Shown here in pieces: positions 52,003 to 60,653 of a stretch of 64,000 nucleotides of DNA (the stretch's first letter is position 1; every line of letters begins with the position of its first letter). The DNA lies in NCBI RefSeq assembly GCF_003668565.1, contig NZ_RCWJ01000005.1:62001-126000 (forward strand), given 5' to 3'. This DNA is from Mycetocola zhadangensis. Lineage in GTDB: Bacteria > Actinomycetota > Actinomycetes > Actinomycetales > Microbacteriaceae. Below the pieces are notes generated by a model. The model saw only the letters and a program-made list of their open reading frames with translations, did not search any database and was not told the DNA's origin. A program made the translations under genes and the position numbers.

Positions 52003-52449
52003 ATGGCACTGAACTTCGACCCGTTCCGCGACCTCGACCGTATGACCGACTCCCTGCTTCGTCAGGGTCCGCGGCTCATGCCCGTCGACCTCTTCCGTGA
52101 CGGCGACCACTATGTCCTGTCGGCCGACCTGCCCGGTGTCGACCCGGGGTCAGTCGACATCGACGTTGACGGCCAGCTGCTGACCATTCGTGCCGAGCGC
52201 ACCCTGACCGCTGGGGACGGCATGAAGTGGCTGTCCCGCGAACGAATGACCGGTTCGTTCCTGCGCCAGATCAGCCTTGGCCAGGGAATCGACACCGAGC
52301 GCATCGAGGCCAGCTACACCAACGGTGTGCTGACGGTCACCATCCCGGTGTCCGAGCGCGCCAAGCCGCGCAAGATCGAGGTGTCGCTGGCGAACGAGCC
52401 GCAAGACACCCTTCAGGTGTCCGAAACGCAGGGCGCCGTCGCGAGCTGA
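52003..52449 (+). CDS. Small heat-shock protein, Hsp20/alpha-crystallin
   Basis: ATP-independent chaperone, 148 aa. The alpha-crystallin domain spans about residues 38-135 (DLPGVDPGSVDIDVDGQLLTIRAER) and ends with ASYTNGVLTVTIPVSERAKPRKIEV, which contains the conserved GVLTVTIP. AAAGGAGAG precedes the ATG. The upstream HAIR element places it in the HspR regulon; a strong terminator follows, so it is monocistronic. Confidence 0.95.
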   Translation: MALNFDPFRDLDRMTDSLLRQGPRLMPVDLFRDGDHYVLSADLPGVDPGSVDIDVDGQLLTIRAERTLTAGDGMKWLSRERMTGSFLRQISLGQGIDTERIEASYTNGVLTVTIPVSERAKPRKIEVSLANEPQDTLQVSETQGAVAS

Positions 52450-52462
52450 GTTGCTCGAAAGG

Positions 52463-52493
52463 AAGGGCCGGGACTTCTGTCCCGGCCCTTTTT
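52463..52493 (+). terminator. Intrinsic terminator after hsp20
   Basis: Perfect 12-bp stem (52463-52474 with 52479-52490, loop TTCT) followed by TTTCC. It separates hsp20 from the convergent menE gene. Confidence 0.9.
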
Positions 52494-52506
52494 CCTTAAC
52501 GGATGG

Positions 52507-53682
52507 CTATTGTCCGTGAACGGATGCCTGGGGCTGAGCTGGCTGCGCACCCTCGACACCCAGCGCGACGGCGACGCGAGCGGCGATGGCGCGCCGATCC
52601 GGTTTGCCCGACGGCAGCACAGGCATCGCATCAAAAAGCATCACGTGTGCGGGACGTGCGGGTTTTCCGAGAACCGAGCCGACGGCATCCGCTATTTCTG
52701 TCAATTCGGGATGCGGACCGACGGTAACGACAACGGGCACCTCTCCCCACCGATCGTCTCTGACCGGAACGACGACGGACTCGGCCAGGCCGGGCAGGCC
52801 ACGCACGATCCGCTCGACGCGATCGAGAGAAACATTGACGCCGCCCGAGATGATGACGTTGTCTGAGCGACCGGTGACGCGGAGAACGCCGTTCTCGAAC
52901 TCACCGATGTCGCCTGTGCGATACCACCGCAGGCCATCGTCGACCACGAAGGTGCGCTCTGTCAGGGCATCGTCGCCGAGGTAGCCGTCGGCGAGCATCG
53001 GCCCCGCGAGTTCGACCACGCCGTCCACAATGCGAACGCGAACACCGGGGAGCGGAGAGCCGTTGTAGACGCAACCGCCTGACGTTTCGCTCGACCCGTA
53101 GGTGCGGTAGATGGGCAGGCCCAGTTGCTCGACCCGGCTGAGCAGGGACAGCGGCATGGCCTGACCGCCGACGAGGATGCCGTCAAACCGGCGCAGGGCC
53201 ATCAGCCCGGCACGTGATTCAAGCAGTCGCGCCACCTGAAGCGGAACGAGCGAGGTGTAGTGGCTCTCACCGGTGAGCCGTTTGGACGCGTCGGCGAACG
53301 CGAGCGGGTCGAAGTGGCCATCCGGCAGCGCGACCGGTGTCGTTCCAGCGGCGATCGAACGGACGAGGACCTGGATTCCGGCGATGTAGTGCGATGGCAG
53401 GGCGAGGAGCCACTGGCCCTGGCCGTTGAGGACCGTCGCTGAGGCGGCGGCGCTCGCGAGGAGCGCGTCGCAACTGAGCGCGACACGTTTGGGAACACCG
53501 GTGGATCCGGAGGTCTCGACCACGACGCCGACGGGCTGTGGAACCTCCTCGCCTGTTGCGCCGAGGTCACCCCCACCAGCGACAGGGGTGACGGCTGGTC
53601 CTGATCGATCGAGTGCCCGTCGCAGGTCGACCATGAGTTCGAGCGGGTCGACCGCTGACACCCGGGTGAGTGGCCTCGTCAT
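52507..53682 (-). CDS. menE: O-succinylbenzoate-CoA ligase
   Basis: AMP-forming acyl-CoA ligase, 391 aa, activating o-succinylbenzoate in menaquinone synthesis. The phosphate-binding loop is VETSGSTGVPKRVALS; YGSSETSGGCVYNG and YRTGDIGEF follow; the hinge is VTGRSDNVIISGGVNVS and the catalytic Lys lies in LPSGKPDRRAI. It is compact, as other actinobacterial MenE proteins are. The ATG at 53682 was chosen because the upstream frame is antisense to the NDH-2 start region. Ribosome-binding site weak. Confidence 0.92.
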   Translation of the reverse strand: MTRPLTRVSAVDPLELMVDLRRALDRSGPAVTPVAGGGDLGATGEEVPQPVGVVVETSGSTGVPKRVALSCDALLASAAASATVLNGQGQWLLALPSHYIAGIQVLVRSIAAGTTPVALPDGHFDPLAFADASKRLTGESHYTSLVPLQVARLLESRAGLMALRRFDGILVGGQAMPLSLLSRVEQLGLPIYRTYGSSETSGGCVYNGSPLPGVRVRIVDGVVELAGPMLADGYLGDDALTERTFVVDDGLRWYRTGDIGEFENGVLRVTGRSDNVIISGGVNVSLDRVERIVRGLPGLAESVVVPVRDDRWGEVPVVVTVGPHPELTEIADAVGSVLGKPARPAHVMLFDAMPVLPSGKPDRRAIAARVAVALGVEGAQPAQPQASVHGQ

Positions 53683-53776
53683 GGTTTCAGTGTATGCGCG
53701 TGCCGTCGCGCCGGGTCGGTGTGCCTGGCCGCACCACCCCGTTGACAGCCGCAACCCTCGGCGTACTGTGAAACGC

Positions 53777-55024
53777 ATGGGACCCACAACGGAAGTGATC
53801 ATCGTCGGCGGAGGGTTCGCCGGCGTCGCCTGCGCGAGAGAACTCAGCCGACGAGGAATCCGGACGCTGATCTTCGACAAGAACAGCTATCACCAGTTCC
53901 AACCCCTGCTGTACCAGGTGGCGGCGTCGCAGATCGGCGTCTCAGAGGTGACGCGCCCCCTCCGGGCGATCTTCCACCGCACGAACAAGGTCAAAGTTTT
54001 CACGGCCGAAGTTGCGTCAATCGACACAGCGAACCACAGTGTCACGACGACGGACGGGCACAGCTACCGCGCCAGGGTGCTCGTCCTGGCGAATGGCGCC
54101 GAGCCGAACTTCTTCGACACGCCTGGAGCGCGAGAGCACACGTACCCGCTGTATTCAGTTCGCGATGCAACCCGACTGGGAACGGCACTTGTCGCCGCGC
54201 TCAACACCGCCAACAACGAGCCCGAAATGGAACACGGTGTTCGGGTCGTAGTCGTCGGCGGAGGGCCAACCGGTGTTGAGATTGCCGGGGCGATCGCCGA
54301 GAACTTCCGGTACATCGTGCCCGGCTACTTCTCACCGGAGGTCGCGGAGAAGTGCTCGGTGCACCTTGTCGACATGTTGCCCAACCTGCTCACCCCGTTC
54401 GACGACAAATCGAAGGCATACGCGGTCAAACGGCTGACCCGAATGGGAGTGAAGCTCAAGCTGGGTTCGGGGGTCACCGAGGTCACCCCGGGGAGCCTCA
54501 CCTTTGCGGACGGTGCACATCTCCCCGCGGACATTGTGGTGTGGGCCGGCGGGCTGAAAGCAGGCAAACTCGTCGGCGACTCCGGACTGTCACTCGGGCG
54601 CGGTGGCCGCGTCGACGTAACCGCCGACCTGAAGGCGCCAGGCGCTGGGGGTGTCTACGTTCTCGGCGACACTGCCAATATGACCGATGCACGCGGGAAC
54701 ACACTGCCTCAGCTCGGCTCGAGCGCCCAACAGGCTGGCAAGTGGGCGGCGAGAAACATTGCCGCCGAACTCACCGGTAATCCGACGAAGCCGTTCAAAT
54801 ACGTCGATAAGGGCTACATGGCCATGATCGGGAGAGGTGCGGCCGTCGCCGAGCTTGGACCGAAGCGGCGCCTCGTGCACGGGCCCATCGCGTTCGCCGC
54901 GTGGCTCGCCGTTCACCTCGTTCTCCTGTCCGGCTGGCGTCAACGTGCGTCTGCGCTGTTCTCCTGGGCGGAGGATTTCCTCAGCCACAGCCGTTCACAC
55001 GTTGTGCTCGGCCGCGCTGATTGA
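53777..55024 (+). CDS. ndh: Type II NADH dehydrogenase
   Basis: Membrane-associated NADH:quinone oxidoreductase without proton pumping, 415 aa. FAD fold: VIIVGGGFAGVACARELSRRG at the start. NADH fold: VVVVGGGPTGVEIAGAIAE near residue 157. FAD-ribityl motif: GVYVLGDTANM. The C-terminus (IAFAAWLAVHLVLLSGWRQR) holds the hydrophobic/amphipathic membrane-anchoring region. It would pass electrons from NADH to the menaquinone made by the neighbouring men genes. Divergent from menE with 94 bp between. Confidence 0.93.
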   Translation: MGPTTEVIIVGGGFAGVACARELSRRGIRTLIFDKNSYHQFQPLLYQVAASQIGVSEVTRPLRAIFHRTNKVKVFTAEVASIDTANHSVTTTDGHSYRARVLVLANGAEPNFFDTPGAREHTYPLYSVRDATRLGTALVAALNTANNEPEMEHGVRVVVVGGGPTGVEIAGAIAENFRYIVPGYFSPEVAEKCSVHLVDMLPNLLTPFDDKSKAYAVKRLTRMGVKLKLGSGVTEVTPGSLTFADGAHLPADIVVWAGGLKAGKLVGDSGLSLGRGGRVDVTADLKAPGAGGVYVLGDTANMTDARGNTLPQLGSSAQQAGKWAARNIAAELTGNPTKPFKYVDKGYMAMIGRGAAVAELGPKRRLVHGPIAFAAWLAVHLVLLSGWRQRASALFSWAEDFLSHSRSHVVLGRAD

Positions 55025-55103
55025 GAAGAGCTTTGCAGTCAGCGCGCCCGCCACGGTATTGCCGTGAGCTCCGTGGCATCCGCTCAAAAACCGGATCGAG
55101 GAG

Positions 55104-55823
55104 TTACTGTTCGTTTCGTCGCGCAGAGATCGCTCTCTGCAACGGCTTGTAGTGCTCAACGACCGCCCGGCGATAACCCTCAACGTCGCCTCGCAGTGCG
55201 GAAGCGAGCATGTCTCCATGCGCCTCTGCCGTGCGCTGGATGTCGGCGGGCACCGTTATGCCCAGTTGCGGAATGACCGCGGTGTGGATGTCCCAGAAGG
55301 CGCCAACCAGCTGAGCGGCGAGGCGATTGCCGGTCACAGCGAAAAGTTTTGTGTGGAAAGCGCGGTCGGCTTCCAGGAACATTTCACCGCGCGACGCCTT
55401 GTCGACCATGTCATCGACCAGGGCGGACAGTTCGTCCGAGTCATCGTCAATCGCGCCGTCGACGATGTTGTCTGCCATCGCAAGGTCAAGCGCGAGCCGC
55501 ACATCGACGACCTCTCGAAGCGCGGCTAGCGAACCGTCAGGCGAGAGCACGCCACGAAACACGAGGGCCTCGACCATGGGGTCGAGCGACATTGCTCCAA
55601 CGTAGGTGCCGTGTCCGTGCCTCACGTCAACGATGTCGAGGGTTGAGAGCGTGCGGATTGCTTCGCGAACCGATGAACGCGATACATCCAGCGTCTCGCA
55701 GAGCTCGGTCTCGGTTGGGAGCAGATCGCCTGGTTTGAGTTCGCGAGTGAGAATGAGTTTCTTGATCTCATCCGCCACTGTGGTTCGCCGCATACGCGAT
55801 GCACGCCTGTCTGACTCAGTCAC
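55104..55823 (-). CDS. nanR: GntR-family regulator (FadR/NanR type)
   Basis: Transcriptional repressor, 239 aa. The winged helix is at residues 15-80 (LKPGDLLPTETELCETLDVSRSSVREAIRTLSTLDIV) and the C-terminal all-helical FCD ligand domain at 95-225 (RLALDLAMADNIVDGA, FHTKLFAVTGNRL), with His residues that usually bind a metal and a ligand. GTG start preceded by GGAGGGGG. Divergent from the sialic-acid transporter operon, hence a probable NanR-like repressor responding to N-acetylneuraminate or N-acetylmannosamine 6-phosphate. Confidence 0.88.
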   Translation of the reverse strand: MTESDRRASRMRRTTVADEIKKLILTRELKPGDLLPTETELCETLDVSRSSVREAIRTLSTLDIVDVRHGHGTYVGAMSLDPMVEALVFRGVLSPDGSLAALREVVDVRLALDLAMADNIVDGAIDDDSDELSALVDDMVDKASRGEMFLEADRAFHTKLFAVTGNRLAAQLVGAFWDIHTAVIPQLGITVPADIQRTAEAHGDMLASALRGDVEGYRRAVVEHYKPLQRAISARRNEQ

Positions 55824-55872
55824 GAAGCCCCCTCCCTTCGACCGCTCAAATGTTACGAGTCGGTTTCTCTCA

Positions 55873-55920
55873 TTGCGTTCCCGCTCAACTTGTGTTTATA
55901 GTACATCGGACGTCTGATGT
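55873..55920 (+). promoter_or_regulatory. Promoter with GntR-type operator for the sialic-acid operon
   Basis: A -35 TTGCGT (55873-55878) and a -10 TATAGT (55897-55902) are separated by 18 bp. Immediately after the -10 box lies an 18-bp palindrome ACATCGGACGTCTGATGT (55903-55920), symmetric except for one pair. This is where a repressor would block initiation, so it is the likely NanR operator. The binding-protein ATG follows 31 bases later. Confidence 0.75.
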
Positions 55921-55951
55921 CCTGCAAGGCCTTCACCTAACTGGAGAATTC

Positions 55952-57547
55952 ATGAATCGAACACTCACCCGCCGCCGTGTGGCTCGCCTCACGGGCGCGG
56001 TTGCTGGCACCGTCGCCACCGCTATGGTGCTCGTCGGTTGCGGCGCAACCCCCAACAACACAGAGAAGGACACCGCTGCTGCGGAGGTCGACCCCAATGG
56101 CGTCATCGAGGCGGGAATTTCCTACGCCCTGAGCGGAAGCTTCGACCCGATGATCGCTTCGGGAGCCGTCACGGTCTCTGCCAACTGGCACGTCTTTGAG
56201 GGACTGGTCGACCTCGACCCGGTCACCAAGAAGCCTTACGCCGCACTCGCAGCTGAGATGCCGACGAAGGTCGACGACACCACATTCGAAGTTGATCTTC
56301 GTGAAGGAGCGACGTTCCAGAACGGCGACCCCGTCACCGCGGAAGACGTCGTCTACAGCTACGAACGCGTCCTCAACCCGGAGAGCGGATCGCTCTTCAC
56401 CACCTACATCGACTTCATTGACACGGTCACGGCCGTCGATGAAGACACGGTGCAGATCACCACCGACTTCCCCTTCTCGCTGACCAACGATCGTCTTGGC
56501 ATCGTGAAGATCGTCCCGAAGGCCCTGGTCGAGGCAGACCCTGAGGCGTTCGGAACGAACCCCGTCGGTTCGGGCCCGTACTCGCTGACCTCCGCTGTCC
56601 CCGAGGACAAGCTGGTCTTCGAGCGAGCTGACACATACAACGGTCCACGCCCGGCCCTCGCGGCAGGCATGAACTGGAACCTCCTGTCTGATGCAGCCGC
56701 ACGCGTTACGGCCATGTCCTCCGGCACGATCCAGGCCATGGAAGACGTCCCGTACATCGACGTCGACACACTCGCATCGGCATCGGACGTTGAAAGCGTC
56801 CAGTCGTTCGGCCTGCTCTTCATGATGTTCAACACGAAGGCGGCTCCGTTCGACGACCCCCGCGTGCGTCAGGCGTTCTTCTACGCGCTCGACATGGACA
56901 AGATCATCGAGACCGGCATGCTCGGAAACGCTACGGCTGCCACCTCGTTCCTTCCTGAGGACTACGAGAACTACAACGAGGCATCCACCGTCTACGAATA
57001 CGACGTAGACAAGGCGAAGGACCTCCTCAAGGACGCTGGCGTCTCCGATCTCTCGATCACGCTGCTGACAACCGACACCGGCTGGGTGAAGGAAGTTGCG
57101 CCGCTGATCAAGGAGTCTCTTGACGCCATCGGTGTCGACGTGACACTGGACATCGGCCAGTCGGCCGCCGCGTACGCCAAGGTCGACTCAGGTGACTACA
57201 CAGTCATGGTTGCACCAGGTGACCCGTCTGTCTTCGGTAGCGACCCGGACCTGCTCATGAACTGGTGGTACGGCGAGAACGTGTGGACCAAGACCCGCAC
57301 CAACTGGGCAGACAGCCCTGAGTACGCCGAGCTGAAGGGCCTGCTCGACTCCGCTGTGCAGACCGAAGGCGAAGAGCAGCAGAAGACCTGGAACGAAGCC
57401 TTCGACCTGATCTCCGAGCAGGCCGTGCTGTACCCGCTGTTCCACCGCAAGCTCCCCACCGCGTGGAGCAGCGAAGAACTGGTCGGCTTCAAGCCGGTGC
57501 CAACCACGGGACTGTCGTTCCTTGACGTTGGTGTAGCCGCGGGCTAA
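55952..57547 (+). CDS. Solute-binding lipoprotein, dipeptide/sialic-acid ABC type
   Basis: Extracytoplasmic binding protein, 531 aa, family 5 (OppA/DppA type). Signal peptide with lipobox VLVGCG near residue 29. SBP_bac_5 motifs: LREGATFQNGDPVTAEDVVYSYERVLNP and FGLLFMMFNTKAAPFDDPRVRQAFFYALD. The following genes nanA, nanE and nagB indicate sialic acid rather than peptide as substrate, as for Corynebacterium SiaE and Haemophilus SatA. GGAG precedes the ATG. Confidence 0.9.
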   Translation: MNRTLTRRRVARLTGAVAGTVATAMVLVGCGATPNNTEKDTAAAEVDPNGVIEAGISYALSGSFDPMIASGAVTVSANWHVFEGLVDLDPVTKKPYAALAAEMPTKVDDTTFEVDLREGATFQNGDPVTAEDVVYSYERVLNPESGSLFTTYIDFIDTVTAVDEDTVQITTDFPFSLTNDRLGIVKIVPKALVEADPEAFGTNPVGSGPYSLTSAVPEDKLVFERADTYNGPRPALAAGMNWNLLSDAAARVTAMSSGTIQAMEDVPYIDVDTLASASDVESVQSFGLLFMMFNTKAAPFDDPRVRQAFFYALDMDKIIETGMLGNATAATSFLPEDYENYNEASTVYEYDVDKAKDLLKDAGVSDLSITLLTTDTGWVKEVAPLIKESLDAIGVDVTLDIGQSAAAYAKVDSGDYTVMVAPGDPSVFGSDPDLLMNWWYGENVWTKTRTNWADSPEYAELKGLLDSAVQTEGEEQQKTWNEAFDLISEQAVLYPLFHRKLPTAWSSEELVGFKPVPTTGLSFLDVGVAAG

Positions 57548-57564
57548 TCCACCCCAACCACAAG

Positions 57565-57598
57565 TGCGGGAGGGGCGCCATAAAGGCCCCCTCCCGCA
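57565..57598 (+). promoter_or_regulatory. Intercistronic hairpin after binding-protein gene
   Basis: Arms TGCGGGAGGGG (57565-57575) and its complement (57588-57598) pair perfectly over 11 bp with further pairing inside. It is followed by TTTAC, then the permease gene. It probably stabilises the binding-protein message or partly terminates transcription so that less permease is made. Confidence 0.7.
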
Positions 57599-57622
57599 TT
57601 TACGTTCAGAAAGGAGCGGCTC

Positions 57623-58579
57623 GTGTCTAACACTCTCCGCCTCATCGGTCGCCGGTTACTCCAGCTGCCGCTCATGATCCTGGGAATTACATTCCTTGTC
57701 TTCTTCGTAATGTCCTTTTCCCCGGTAGACCCCGCACGCACCGCTCTCGGTGAGACAGCGTCGCCGGAAGCGCTCGAGGCGTACCGCGAAGCACAGGGCC
57801 TCAACGAACCGTTGTTCGTCCGGTACCTCGACTTCCTGGCCGGCCTGCTCCGCGGCGACCTGGGAACCTACTCCGCTCGCAGCCTTCCGGTTGTTGAAGA
57901 AGTCGCTCGCGCTTTCCCCGTCACTCTCTCCCTGACTTTCCTCGGTTTGCTGATCGCCGTTGTTGTCGCCCTGATCCTCGGCGTCGTCGCCGCGGTCTAC
58001 CGTGACCGCTGGCCAGACAAAGCGATCCGCATTCTGGGTGTCGCGTCACTCTCGACCCCATCGTTCTGGCTCGCCATCCTCCTCATCCAGCTCTTCACAC
58101 TGCAGTTGGGGATCCTTCCCGCCTCTGGCCGACTCCCCGACTTCGCGTCGGACCCCGCCGGGTGGCTCGCCCGTATGGCCCTTCCTGCCATCGCTCTCGC
58201 TGTGCCGGTCATCGGTCAGCTGTCTCGAGTCGTTCGCACCTCCATGGTCGAGGAACTTGACCGTGACTATGTCCGGACGGCGCTCGGCGCCGGCGTTCCG
58301 CGCAGCGTTGTGGTCTCCCGGAACGTGCTTCGCAACGCGTTGATCACCCCGGTCACCGTGCTCGGCCTCCGTGTCGGCTACCTCATTGGTGGCGCTGTCG
58401 TGATCGAGGTCATCTTTGCCATCCCCGGCATGGGAACCCTGATCCTCAACGGCGTGACCAACAACGAACCAAACCTCGTGCAGGGGGTGACCCTCGCGGT
58501 CGCCCTGGCGTTCGTCGTGATCAACATCATCGTTGATCTCCTCTACGTGCTCATCAATCCCCGAATCAGGGCGGTCTGA
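57623..58579 (+). CDS. ABC transporter permease, DppB family
   Basis: Inner-membrane permease, 318 aa, six helices, of the dipeptide/nickel/sialic-acid type. N-terminal GRRLLQLPLMILGITFLVFFVM and the EAA-like loop DRDYVRTALGAGVPRSVVVSRNVLRNALITPV are characteristic. GTG start with AAAGGAG upstream. It pairs with the permease half of the next protein. Confidence 0.93.
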   Translation: MSNTLRLIGRRLLQLPLMILGITFLVFFVMSFSPVDPARTALGETASPEALEAYREAQGLNEPLFVRYLDFLAGLLRGDLGTYSARSLPVVEEVARAFPVTLSLTFLGLLIAVVVALILGVVAAVYRDRWPDKAIRILGVASLSTPSFWLAILLIQLFTLQLGILPASGRLPDFASDPAGWLARMALPAIALAVPVIGQLSRVVRTSMVEELDRDYVRTALGAGVPRSVVVSRNVLRNALITPVTVLGLRVGYLIGGAVVIEVIFAIPGMGTLILNGVTNNEPNLVQGVTLAVALAFVVINIIVDLLYVLINPRIRAV

Positions 58580-58583
58580 AATT

Positions 58584-60653
58584 ATGCGACGCAATCTGAC
58601 CCAACGACTCTCTGCACCGGGCCTTCGGCTCGGGGCTTTGTCCCTCGGATCGAAAGTCTGTCTGGCGATCATCACGGTGATCACGCTGGCCGCGGTTTTC
58701 GCACCGTTGGTCGCACCATACGATCCGCTCGCTACCGGCGCGCCGGTGCAGCCGCCTAGTGTCGACCACTGGTTCGGCACCGATCGTCAGGGCCGCGACA
58801 TCTTCTCGCGGCTGGTGTACGGCGGGCGCTACTCGCTCGCGATCGGTCTCGGCGCGACACTGAGCGCCCTCGCGGTCGCCTCTGTGCTCGGAGCAGTCGC
58901 CGCAACGGCGCCCAAGTGGATCGCCGAGACGCTCATGCGGGTCATGGACGTCGTCATGTCCTTCCCCGGCATCGCGCTGGCCGCAGTGTTCGTAGCGGTC
59001 TTCGGCAAGTCCCTGCCCGTACTGATTCTGACCATCGCCTTCCTTTATGTTCCCCAGCTGACTCGCATCGTGCGCGCGAACATTCTCGACCAGTACGGCG
59101 ATGACTATGTCGCAGCTGTGCGAGTCATGGGATCGTCCACACCGCGGATCATCGTCAAGCACGTGGCCCGAAACACCATGGCACCCGTGCTGGTGTTCGC
59201 CACGGTCCTCGTCGCAGACGCCATCGTCTTCGAAGCGTCACTGTCGTTCCTGCAGGCCGGCGTCCCGGACCCTGAACCCTCGTGGGGCAACGTGATCGCC
59301 GCTGGGCGGAACCTGCTGATGAGCGGCGCCTGGTGGGCAACGTTCTTCCCCGGCCTGCTCATCATGATTTCGGTGCTCTGCCTGAACATCCTGTCTGAGG
59401 GCATGACCGACGCCATGCTCACCCCGAAGTCTCGCAAGGTCACGGCCGACGCCGCAGCCACCGAGGAGTCCACCAGCGCTCTCGAGGCACAGCAGGCTGC
59501 AACCGGTAACGACTCATCAGCTGCCGCTCTCAGTGATGGCAGCGCTTTTGACCAGGTCGAAGTGCCCGTTGTCACGGTTTCGATGCCCGTTCTCGAAGCG
59601 ACAACAGCGGTTGTACCGCTGGAAGAGCGGCTCGCAGCTCTGCGCACCGTGGAACTCGCTCGTACCGATCGACTTCAGTACACCCTCGACGCGGAACCGT
59701 TGCTCCAGGTGAAAGACCTGTCAATTTCGTTCCCCCGTCACGGCGATGTCAATGTCGTGGACAACGTCAACTTCACGGTGCGCCCGGGCGAGACGATGGC
59801 CATCGTCGGCGAGTCAGGATGCGGTAAGTCGATCACGTCGCTCGCGATCATGGGCTTGTTGGACCCCCGCGCCAAGATCAGCGGCGAGATCCTCTTCGAC
59901 GGGAAGAACCTGCTGGAGATGCCGCAGAAGGAGCGCAACGCGCTGCGCGGCAACGACATTGCAATGATCTACCAGGACGCGTTGAGCTCTCTGAACCCTG
60001 CGATGCTCATCCGTTCGCAGATGAAGCAGCTCACCTCGCGAGGCGGAACCCGCACAGCGGAAGACCTGTTGCACCTGGTGGGACTCGAGCCGAAACGCAT
60101 CCTCTCGTCATACCCGCACGAGCTGTCAGGCGGCCAGCGCCAGCGCGTACTCATCGCGATGGCACTGACCAGGGACCCGCGTCTTGTTATCGCGGACGAG
60201 CCAACGACAGCCCTCGATGTGACAGTTCAGGCTCAGGTCATCGACCTGTTGAACTCGTTGCGTGAGGAACTCGGTTTCGCCATGGTGTTCGTGTCCCACG
60301 ACCTCGCCCTGGTGGCTGAACTCGCGCACCGCGTCACGGTGATGTACGCCGGCCAGGTTGTCGAACAGGGTACGACTCGTGAGCTGCTCACCCAGCCTCT
60401 GCACGAGTACACCCGTGGTCTGCTCGGCGCGGTGCTTTCGATCGAATCCGGTTCAGACCGGCTCCACCAGGTGCCGGGCACCGTTCCCTCGCCTCGGGAC
60501 TTCCCTGCTGGTGACCGCTTCGCACCCCGGTCGTCGAACCCTGCCAGGGGCCGCGGGGTCACCCCGGTACGCCGTCGCCTCGAAGGCACAGACCACTACT
60601 ACGCCGCCCACCCGGACGACGCACCGATCACCTCAGTCGGAGGTACACGATGA
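58584..60653 (+). CDS. Fused DppC-type permease and DppD-type ATPase
   Basis: A 689-aa fusion. Residues 1-285 form the second permease (EAA-like loop DDYVAAVRVMGSSTPRIIVKH). An Ala/Ser/Glu-rich linker of about 110 residues follows. Residues 395-689 form an ABC ATPase with Walker A GESGCGKSITS, signature LSGGQRQRV, Walker B LVIADEPTTALD and an oligopeptide-type C-terminus (HEYTRGLLGAVL). A similar permease-ATPase fusion occurs in the Corynebacterium sialic-acid importer, as I recall. It ends with an ATGA overlap to the second ATPase gene. Confidence 0.93.
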   Translation: MRRNLTQRLSAPGLRLGALSLGSKVCLAIITVITLAAVFAPLVAPYDPLATGAPVQPPSVDHWFGTDRQGRDIFSRLVYGGRYSLAIGLGATLSALAVASVLGAVAATAPKWIAETLMRVMDVVMSFPGIALAAVFVAVFGKSLPVLILTIAFLYVPQLTRIVRANILDQYGDDYVAAVRVMGSSTPRIIVKHVARNTMAPVLVFATVLVADAIVFEASLSFLQAGVPDPEPSWGNVIAAGRNLLMSGAWWATFFPGLLIMISVLCLNILSEGMTDAMLTPKSRKVTADAAATEESTSALEAQQAATGNDSSAAALSDGSAFDQVEVPVVTVSMPVLEATTAVVPLEERLAALRTVELARTDRLQYTLDAEPLLQVKDLSISFPRHGDVNVVDNVNFTVRPGETMAIVGESGCGKSITSLAIMGLLDPRAKISGEILFDGKNLLEMPQKERNALRGNDIAMIYQDALSSLNPAMLIRSQMKQLTSRGGTRTAEDLLHLVGLEPKRILSSYPHELSGGQRQRVLIAMALTRDPRLVIADEPTTALDVTVQAQVIDLLNSLREELGFAMVFVSHDLALVAELAHRVTVMYAGQVVEQGTTRELLTQPLHEYTRGLLGAVLSIESGSDRLHQVPGTVPSPRDFPAGDRFAPRSSNPARGRGVTPVRRRLEGTDHYYAAHPDDAPITSVGGTR

